DNA from: an uncultured Chloroflexota bacterium
Lineage (GTDB): Bacteria; Chloroflexota; Dehalococcoidia; SAR202; UBA11138
NCBI GenBank assembly: GCA_913046025.1
Contig: CAJWRP010000172.1
Span: 1 to 5,809 of the forward strand
DNA: 5,809 nucleotides
Reading direction: 5' to 3'
In this document: positions 1 through 5,809 of the stretch, piece after piece
How the letters are laid out: each line of letters begins with the position of its first letter
Position numbering within the stretch: position 1 is the first letter of the stretch
Translations under genes and position numbers: made by a program
Notes under the pieces: generated by a model
Told to the model about the DNA's origin: nothing
Databases searched by the model: none
What the model saw: only the letters and a program-made list of their open reading frames with translations

Positions 1-1861
1 GAGAGTTAGGTTGTACATTTCCATAGGCATAATCTGCCGCCGCAAATGGCGAAGTCCGCACAATAGGAATGAACTCGGCTTGCCCAACTTGAGACTCCGT
101 TGTGCCCACCGAACTTGGCCAGGGGAACAGCACAGACTCCACATCTCCCGTTACCTTGCGTTCCGCCGTGGGAGAGCGCACCCAATATGGGTAAGGCAGC
201 ATTACAGAACCAAATTGAAGGGTCTCGTGGGACCGCACGTCGAAAACCAGGTCGTCCTGTACCTCAATGCCGTACTTGTCGGCAAACTCACCGAAATGGA
301 ACTGGTTTGGTATGGCAACCATGTTTTGTAGATCTATATTTACGGGGTCCACCATCAGCAATACCTTGCCTCCAGCGGCAAGGAACTCGTCCATGGCCTG
401 GCGCACCTCTTGCGGAACGGGCTGTGTTGGACCGGCCACAATCAGAACGTCCAGAGTTTGCATATTTCGGAGCCCAGCCTCGTCCCCGGCGATCTCTGCC
501 AGGTCGTATTGCTGTGCGAGGAGGCTTCCCAGGTTTGTGAAATCTTCACGCACATTCTTCTCGCCATGCCCCACAAGGAAGCCAATGCTCTTTCGATCTG
601 TCTCTTCCTGAAGCATATTGAATGCCAACGTGGCGACCCGATACTCGAACCCGTCGATGGTCCGTATGAACGGAATGACCTCTCGGCGGTTGGCATATGT
701 CAGGACCAACCCCAAATAGCCGTTCTTGATCTCCAGGCCATTTGAGGTCTGCACATTGAACTGCACCGGCGAAACCCCGGCGAGTTGTCCCCTTCTGGCT
801 GCGCTCTGATCGTTGTCCGGGAAGCGGTGCACCAGCTTGACTCTACCTCCTGACTCACCCGCGAAGTCGTCGAGGAAGTCCTTCACGTCTCTAGTGACCA
901 GGTCCACTTGCACAGGAGGATCATCGGACTGGTATAGCTCCACCGTAAGCAGGTCATCAAGGCCCGAAAGAATGCTCTCAGTACCGTCACTAAGAGTGAA
1001 TATCTTGTCGGCCGTAAGGTCTAAACGTCCCTGGACTGAACTCCCAAACCAACCCACCAGAACGCTCAAGACGATAAGCGCCAGCGTGCCAAGCTGCAGA
1101 TTGCGGTACTGAGGAGACTTATGGCTCAGCGTTCTACCCCGGATGCTCAAGTACGTGGCACTTAGGAATGTCGATACCAACGCCACAAAATAGAGCACGT
1201 CTCTAAGGTCGATAACGCCGCGTGCGATGCTAGTGAAGTGTTCGGTTGGGCTTAGAGATTGCAAGAGAGTAGCAACAGGACCGGGTAATGTCACGCCTAT
1301 CTCGTCCAAGCCGATCAGCATTAGTCCCAGGGTTACAAACACCCCAAGGATGAACGCCACAATCTGGTTACGAGTGACGCTGGAGGTGAACAGGCCTATT
1401 GATACGAAAGACGCGGCCAGCAAAATACTACCAACGTACTGGCCTGTCACAGCGCCCCAATCCAGGCTACCGGCCGTCTGCAAAGTAATGGGAATGCCCA
1501 GGGTTGCCAGTATTCCCACAGACACAAATATGAGACCGGACACGAACTTGGACAGCAATATGACCCATCCGCGTAGGGGCTGAGTCAAAAGCAGTTCCAG
1601 GGTGCCGTCCCTCTGCTCCTCAGCCAGCAACCTCATGGTCGCCAAGGGCACGAAGAAAGCTAGCAGCCATGGTATTGAAGGACTCTCCACTGCCGCATCT
1701 ACAGTAAACAGCGGCCTCAGCGAAGCTTCAGAAGTAAGAAAGGCTGAGTTGAAAAATGACCAGGACAGGAGCGCAACAAAGCCTACGATGATAATGTAGC
1801 CGATAGGCTGATCGAAATAGCCCTTCAGGTCTTTTTTAACAAGCGCCAACAGCGAACGCAT
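1..1861 (-). CDS. ABC-2 permease (GldF-type) fused to GldG-type auxiliary protein, 3' end missing
   Basis: I translated this by hand from the ATG at 1861 down to base 1. It gives 620 codons with no stop, so the gene continues out of the window. Residues 1-240 look like a GldF/NosY-type ABC-2 permease: a short basic cytoplasmic start (KKDLKGYFDQPIGY), about six hydrophobic helices (near 21-37, 65-80, 98-122, 142-160, 165-185 and 221-240), and the family-typical stretches MRLLAEEQRDGTLELLLTQP (76-95), TRNQIVAFILG (163-173) and the HFTSIARGVIDLRD region (208-221). A seventh helix (257-273) leads directly into GRLDLTADKIFTLS (278-291), the usual opening of GldG/ABC_transp_aux proteins, followed by a GldG-like extracytoplasmic domain with VLIVAGP and GGKVLLMVDP. 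GldF and GldG are separate proteins in Flavobacterium gliding; here they are one chain. The remaining GldG part and its expected C-terminal anchor lie beyond base 1. The ribosome site is weak (AGGGA, about 13 bases upstream). The gene probably follows the ATPase gene in one operon. The substrate is unknown. Confidence 0.88.
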   Translation of the reverse strand, partial: MRSLLALVKKDLKGYFDQPIGYIIIVGFVALLSWSFFNSAFLTSEASLRPLFTVDAAVESPSIPWLLAFFVPLATMRLLAEEQRDGTLELLLTQPLRGWVILLSKFVSGLIFVSVGILATLGIPITLQTAGSLDWGAVTGQYVGSILLAASFVSIGLFTSSVTRNQIVAFILGVFVTLGLMLIGLDEIGVTLPGPVATLLQSLSPTEHFTSIARGVIDLRDVLYFVALVSTFLSATYLSIRGRTLSHKSPQYRNLQLGTLALIVLSVLVGWFGSSVQGRLDLTADKIFTLSDGTESILSGLDDLLTVELYQSDDPPVQVDLVTRDVKDFLDDFAGESGGRVKLVHRFPDNDQSAARRGQLAGVSPVQFNVQTSNGLEIKNGYLGLVLTYANRREVIPFIRTIDGFEYRVATLAFNMLQEETDRKSIGFLVGHGEKNVREDFTNLGSLLAQQYDLAEIAGDEAGLRNMQTLDVLIVAGPTQPVPQEVRQAMDEFLAAGGKVLLMVDPVNIDLQNMVAIPNQFHFGEFADKYGIEVQDDLVFDVRSHETLQFGSVMLPYPYWVRSPTAERKVTGDVESVLFPWPSSVGTTESQVGQAEFIPIVRTSPFAAADYAYGNVQPNS

Positions 1862-1923
1862 TCTTTAAATCACGTCCCTGAACTCGAGGTTTGCCTGATT
1901 GTTATATTTCAATGAATACTGAA

Positions 1924-2961
1924 TCAAGATTCTACCTGGCTCTCGTTCTGCCGGTCCACAGTCAGGTCGTGGAACACATCTTCCATGCGGGCACGGTCTT
2001 CCCGAAGCTCGTATAGCACCCAATCATTGCGCTTTGCCAAACTGAATATAGCTGGGCGAAGGTCCTCATTAGCCTGAGTGGAGATAACGTACCGCTTGTG
2101 GCCGTCCAATCGGTCTTCGCGCTGAATAGAATCCACATTGGGCAGTCTCTCCAGGGCACGTTCGATTTCGTTTCCTTCAACCTCGATATGCACAGTCCGC
2201 ACGCCCTGCGCTTTCAAAAGCAGATCGCTGACAGGACTGTCCGCCACCAGGTCTCCCCGGCTGATGACAAGAACTCTCTCGCAAGTGGTCTCCACCTCCT
2301 GCATTACGTGGGTGCTGATCATTACTGTGCGCTCTTGCCCCAGGGACTTTATCAGGTCTCGGATAGTGAGACGCTGATTAGGATCCAGCCCCTCTGTCGG
2401 CTCGTCCAGTATTAGAATCGAAGGCCTGTGTAGAATGGCCTGCGCCAGTCCAACACGCTGTTTGTAGCCCTTAGAAAGCTGACCAATAGGCCTGTAATAG
2501 ACCTCGCTCAGGCCCGTTTCATCGACGGTGGGCGGTATGTTCTGCTTGCGTTCCTCTTTGGACAGGCCACGCAGATCAGCTATGAAGTTCAAGTATTCGC
2601 TGACCATCAGGTCCGCGTAAAAAGGATTGTTCTCCGGCAGGTATCCAATGCTAAAGCGAGTCCTCAGATCGTTCTCTTGCGTATCTATGCCATCTATCTT
2701 GATTTCTCCCGCATCTGGCGTATAGAACGAGGTCAACATACGCATAGTCGTGGTCTTACCGGAGCCGTTGGGCCCGAGAAATCCCACGATCTCACCCTTC
2801 TTCACGATGAAAGACAGGTTATTGACAGCAGTCAGCGAACCAAAGAACTTGCTGACTCCTTTTACTTCAATAGACATATTCCCGGCTGATGCGCGTTCAT
2901 CGGCAGCGGGCTGGTCCGCTGGGTTGTCGACTGTGCTTGCTTCGGCCAATGTACCCCACAC
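1924..2961 (-). CDS. ABC transporter ATP-binding protein, GldA type
   Basis: This is the cytoplasmic ATPase that should power the adjacent permease/GldG fusion. The 345-residue frame has Walker A GPNGSGKT (63-70), a GYLPE Q-loop region (106-110, Glu where many ABC proteins have Gln, as I recall for GldA-like proteins), signature LSKGYKQR (162-169), Walker B ILILDEP (182-188), D-loop GLDP (191-194) and switch His in STH (H218). Residues 250-345 form the extra C-terminal domain common in single-domain ABC-2 exporter ATPases. The start is uncertain. The longest frame begins with GTG at 2961, directly after AGGAA with no spacing, and adds a hydrophilic Ala/Asp/Glu/Pro-rich stretch of 28 residues. 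The family-typical start is the ATG at 2877 (MSIEVKGVSKFFGS), also with only a weak ribosome site. I give the long form as the outer limit. The gap of 62 bases to the permease gene supports an operon. The upstream promoter and palindrome at 2995-3047 probably control it. Confidence 0.93.
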   Translation of the reverse strand: MWGTLAEASTVDNPADQPAADERASAGNMSIEVKGVSKFFGSLTAVNNLSFIVKKGEIVGFLGPNGSGKTTTMRMLTSFYTPDAGEIKIDGIDTQENDLRTRFSIGYLPENNPFYADLMVSEYLNFIADLRGLSKEERKQNIPPTVDETGLSEVYYRPIGQLSKGYKQRVGLAQAILHRPSILILDEPTEGLDPNQRLTIRDLIKSLGQERTVMISTHVMQEVETTCERVLVISRGDLVADSPVSDLLLKAQGVRTVHIEVEGNEIERALERLPNVDSIQREDRLDGHKRYVISTQANEDLRPAIFSLAKRNDWVLYELREDRARMEDVFHDLTVDRQNESQVES

Positions 2962-2964
2962 TTC

Positions 2965-3093
2965 CTACGGTATTACGCTTTGCCACTGATGTTGGATTTG
3001 TTCACAAATCGCCTCGTGATTATAGGGGCAGCAGAACCTGGCTTCAACGTGCACTAAGTCCATTTCCTTCAATTTCTCGATCAAATCTCGCAT
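2965..3093 (-). CDS. Possible small ORF of 42 codons upstream of the ABC ATPase
   Basis: An ATG at 3093 opens a 42-codon frame ending at TAG (2967-2965). The product starts MRDLIEKLKEMDLVHVE, which would form a charged amphipathic helix, and continues with a Cys/His cluster (FCCPYNHEAIC, residues 20-30) that could bind a metal. I do not recognise it. The frame is the same as that of the ATPase, and the TAG is separated from the ATPase GTG by only one codon. This would suit translational coupling, or an N-terminal region cut off by a nonsense codon. Against it: AGGTGG abuts the ATG with no spacing, and a good promoter (3019-3047) lies inside the frame, so the downstream transcript may not carry it whole. 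A GTG at 3105 could extend it by four codons. Treat it as a candidate only. Confidence 0.25.
   Translation of the reverse strand: MRDLIEKLKEMDLVHVEARFCCPYNHEAICEQIQHQWQSVIP
2995..3010. promoter_or_regulatory. Perfect 7+7 palindrome, candidate operator of the ABC operon
   Basis: The arms GATTTGT and ACAAATC are exact reverse complements separated by two bases (TC on the plus strand). On the minus strand the site begins 8 bases after the end of the TATAAT box, so it would cover the transcription start region, a classic repressor position. It could instead form a small hairpin in the 5' end of the ATPase mRNA, but with a loop of two bases and AT-rich arms a DNA-binding dimer site is more likely. 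No regulator gene is present in the window, so the cognate protein is unknown. Confidence 0.5.
3019..3047 (-). promoter_or_regulatory. Sigma70-type promoter for the ABC ATPase/permease operon
   Basis: Reading the minus strand, TTGAAG (3047-3042) is followed by exactly 17 bases and then TATAAT (3024-3019), a perfect -10 box with a four-of-six -35 box at ideal spacing. Transcription would start near 3012, giving a leader of about 50 bases to the GTG at 2961 or about 135 bases to the ATG at 2877. It lies downstream of the groEL terminator, so the ABC operon has its own start signal after groEL transcription has ended. Confidence 0.6.
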
Positions 3094-3124
3094 CCACCTG
3101 GCCACACTGCATACTCAAATGAGC

Positions 3125-3159
3125 AAAAAGTGAGGGCAGACTTAACGCCTGCCCTCACT
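3125..3159 (-). terminator. Rho-independent terminator of groEL
   Basis: AGTGAGGGCAG (3129-3139) and CTGCCCTCACT (3149-3159) form a perfect 11-base-pair stem with a loop of nine bases. On the minus strand the stem runs directly into five Ts (3129-3125), so the hairpin ends transcripts arriving from groEL, whose stop codon is 27 bases upstream. There is no T run after the hairpin on the plus strand, so it should work in one direction only. Confidence 0.9.
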
Positions 3160-3186
3160 GCTAATCAAAGTATCTATACGCAGCTT

Positions 3187-4788
<1,602 letters not shown>

Positions 4789-4793
4789 CTACA

Positions 4794-4801
4794 CCACCTC
4801 T
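4794..4801 (-). promoter_or_regulatory. Strong ribosome binding site of groEL
   Basis: On the minus strand AGAGGTGG lies five bases before the ATG at 4788. It is the best-placed Shine-Dalgarno sequence in the window and fixes the groEL start, in line with high expression of a chaperonin. Confidence 0.8.
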
Positions 4802-4832
4802 GTTGTTTTACGCATTTTTATTTTGGGCCACA

Positions 4833-4846
4833 CATCTTAAAAGATG
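4833..4846. promoter_or_regulatory. Short palindrome in the groEL leader
   Basis: CATCTT and AAGATG are perfect 6-base arms around two bases, 44 bases upstream of the groEL ATG. GGCC tetramers flank it on both sides (4826-4829 and 4846-4849), the left one offset by a few bases. The position just downstream of a possible promoter suits a repressor site or a leader hairpin. It does not match the CIRCE heat-shock operator bound by HrcA. Function is inferred from position only. Confidence 0.3.
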
Positions 4847-4855
4847 GCCACTGTA

Positions 4856-4883
4856 ATTGAATCATCTAAGGTTCACTGGGCAA
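4856..4883 (-). promoter_or_regulatory. Weak candidate promoter for groEL
   Basis: On the minus strand TTGCCC (4883-4878) is followed by 16 bases and TTCAAT (4861-4856), each box four of six to the sigma70 consensus. Transcription would start near 4849, at the edge of the palindrome at 4833-4846. This is the best pair I could find between the XDH fragment and groEL, but it is weak, and a heat-shock sigma factor could use another site. Confidence 0.25.
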
Positions 4884-4915
4884 ATTTTCATCCGCCAAGA
4901 GATATTGCCAGGATT

Positions 4916-5212
4916 CTACTTCTTCTCCTGAAGCGCCTTGAGCATAACGGCAGAGGACATCGACATATCCCGAATGCGCACGGCCATATCATTATAGACC
5001 GCATTTGCTATGGCTGCCAGCGGTGGCACTATGCAGGCCTCTCCCACGCCTCTGACGCCAAAGGGGTGACCTGGGTTCGGGACCTCTACAAGCCCGGTCT
5101 CCATCATCGTAACGTCCAGGCTGGTAGGCATTCGATAGTCCAGCAGGCTCGAGTTCATCAGCCTGCCTTCGTCGTTCATAAAATACTCTTCGTTGAGAGT
5201 TCAGCCAATTTC
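4916..5212 (-). pseudogene. C-terminal remnant of a xanthine dehydrogenase-type large subunit (molybdopterin-binding)
   Basis: The minus-strand reading from about 5212 to the TAG at 4918-4916 is the last roughly 100 residues of an XDH/aldehyde-oxidase large subunit. Visible are LNEEYFMNDEGRL, the family-typical SSLLDYRMPTSLDV, VEVPNPGHPFGVRGVGE and PPLAAIANAVY. The Glu of GVGE (codon 5041-5039) matches the catalytic base next to the molybdenum centre (bovine XDH Glu1261). Full large subunits of this family have about 750 residues, so most of the protein is missing. Similarity fades at about 5212, and a TGA (5203-5201) breaks the frame between IG and TLNEEY, where Trp (TGG) is expected. The ATG at 5179 would open an 87-codon frame, but it lies in the middle of conserved sequence and has no clear ribosome site, so I regard it as a shadow start. 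The reading frame from TLNEEY to the natural stop is undamaged. Confidence 0.8.
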
Positions 5213-5219
5213 AGTGGAC

Positions 5220-5809
5220 GGCGTAGTTCATCCCCGGATTGGTATGCTTAAGACAGCGGAAGTAGTAAAGAGCCATCCTCATTACAGCGCTCCGTTAGAG
5301 CAGGTGGAAGCAAGCTGCGAGGTAAAGACGTGGCCATGGGGTTCTGGAGGGATAACACAGGCCCGTCCGCTGTGGTGGCAACGGTAGGGCATGACGTTCC
5401 TGTCAGGCTCACCGAAGGATCTGTGAACATTGGTGATAACCGACCAGCGGTGGCGCAGCAGTTCGCAGAGATCCTGGGCATCGTGGTTGAGGGCGTTAAT
5501 TCGCAGGTGGCTGACACAGACTCTATCGGCTATACATCCAACACCGGAGAAAGCGGGGTGGCCTTCAAGGCAAACGGGGCGGCGTATGAGGCAGCTTAAG
5601 ACGTAAAGAGGCAACTAATAGACCGGGCGCCATGATTTGGGAGGCGTTATGGGACGACATTAAGTATGTTGACGGCGTAATCCAGCATAAATCGGACTCC
5701 GAACTCAAAATGACTTTTAAAAGGAGATAGCACCAAGATTGAATGGCACAGGTGGGCTTGTCGTAGACAGCGCAGGTGTTAACCCTGGTGGCGTTGGCGG
5801 AGCCTATGC
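5220..5809 (+). pseudogene. Middle part of a xanthine dehydrogenase-type large subunit, decayed, running off the window
   Basis: Plus-strand sequence encodes the central part of an XDH-type molybdopterin-binding subunit in broken pieces. Piece A (to about 5303): HPRIGMLKTAEVVKSHPHYS then APLE. Piece B (about 5303-5630, another frame): GGSKLRGKDVAMGFWRD, VRLTEGSVNIGDNRPAVAQQ, VADTDSIGYTSNTGESG, AAYEAA. In piece B the TAA at 5597-5599 sits where Gln or Lys is expected, and DVKRQLIDRA follows in the same frame. Piece C (5632 to about 5721, third frame): MIWEALWDDIKYVDGVIQHK. Piece D (5724 to the window end, first frame again): EIAPRLNGTGG and SAGVNPGGVGGAY. Three frame breaks and one stop in under 600 bases make this a pseudogene, unless the breaks are sequencing errors. 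The N-terminal part is absent to the left: at about 5205-5230 the sequence switches to the C-terminal fragment on the opposite strand. The right end continues beyond 5809. Confidence 0.82.

Noticed and set aside
11..1583. Plus-strand frames (for example 100-540 and 1227-1583) across the left third
   Set aside because: They lie opposite the continuous permease/GldG frame, which has clear family motifs; their own translations are Arg/Pro/Ser-rich and match nothing I know.
1862..1923. Internal promoter between the ATPase and permease genes (TATAAC on the minus strand near 1900)
   Set aside because: The best -35 partner (TTGATT) is only 15 bases away, and a gap of 62 bases between two subunits of one transporter is better explained by co-transcription.
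2632..2650. Glu in place of Gln in the ABC ATPase Q-loop (GYLPE) and LSKGY in place of LSGGQ as a sign of inactivity
   Set aside because: Both variants are, as I recall, normal in GldA-like exporter ATPases, and all other catalytic motifs are intact.
4789..4915. CIRCE heat-shock operator before groEL
   Set aside because: I looked for TTAGCACTC/GAGTGCTAA or a close variant between 4789 and 4915 and found none.
5160..5235. Insertion sequence or transposon at the XDH junction
   Set aside because: There is no room for one, no terminal inverted repeats and no transposase sequence; the two XDH pieces abut almost directly.
4844..5251. A 135-codon plus-strand frame covering the XDH C-terminal fragment
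   Set aside because: It is antisense to sequence with clear XDH motifs, including GVRGVGE, and its product is unlike any family I recognise.
5282..5614. Minus-strand frames of 89 and 110 codons opposite the plus-strand XDH remnant
   Set aside because: The plus strand carries the recognisable protein sequence; the minus frames persist only because of base composition.

Overview
The window reads as bacterial chromosome of moderate GC with most coding on the minus strand. The products (an ABC-2 export system of the GldA/GldF/GldG kind, a single-gene GroEL, and remnants of a xanthine-dehydrogenase-like molybdenum hydroxylase) and the style of the xanthine dehydrogenase (XDH)-like sequences suggest a Chloroflexota bacterium, perhaps a marine Dehalococcoidia/SAR202-type lineage. 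That placement is recognition from memory, not a search, and is tentative.

Layout from left to right. (1) 1-1861, minus: the 5' 620 codons of one uninterrupted gene joining a GldF-type ABC-2 permease to a GldG-type auxiliary domain; its 3' end lies beyond base 1. (2) 1924-2961, minus: the matching GldA-type ABC ATPase, 62 bases upstream of the permease gene and presumably co-transcribed with it. (3) 2962-3186: intergenic control region with a good sigma70-type promoter (TTGAAG-N17-TATAAT), a perfect 7+7 palindrome just downstream of it that looks like an operator, a competing 42-codon small reading frame, and the intrinsic terminator of groEL. (4) 3187-4788, minus: a full-length but non-canonical GroEL with no groES next to it and no GGM tail. 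(5) 4789-4915: groEL leader with a strong Shine-Dalgarno sequence and a short palindrome, but no CIRCE element. (6) 4916-5809: a wrecked XDH-type region. The C-terminal end of an XDH large subunit lies on the minus strand (4916 to about 5212), and the middle of an XDH large subunit lies on the plus strand (about 5220 to 5809), head to head. The plus-strand piece has an in-frame stop and three frame breaks.

Functionally, the ATPase and the permease/GldG fusion should form one membrane export complex of unknown substrate, transcribed from its own promoter behind the groEL terminator. GroEL forms a separate one-gene unit. The XDH region appears non-functional. The most informative feature is its head-to-head arrangement: the residue order on the two strands is what an inversion internal to one gene would leave, which predicts that the XDH N-terminal half lies on the minus strand to the right of this window. 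No RNA gene, CRISPR array, insertion sequence or recognisable mobile element was found.
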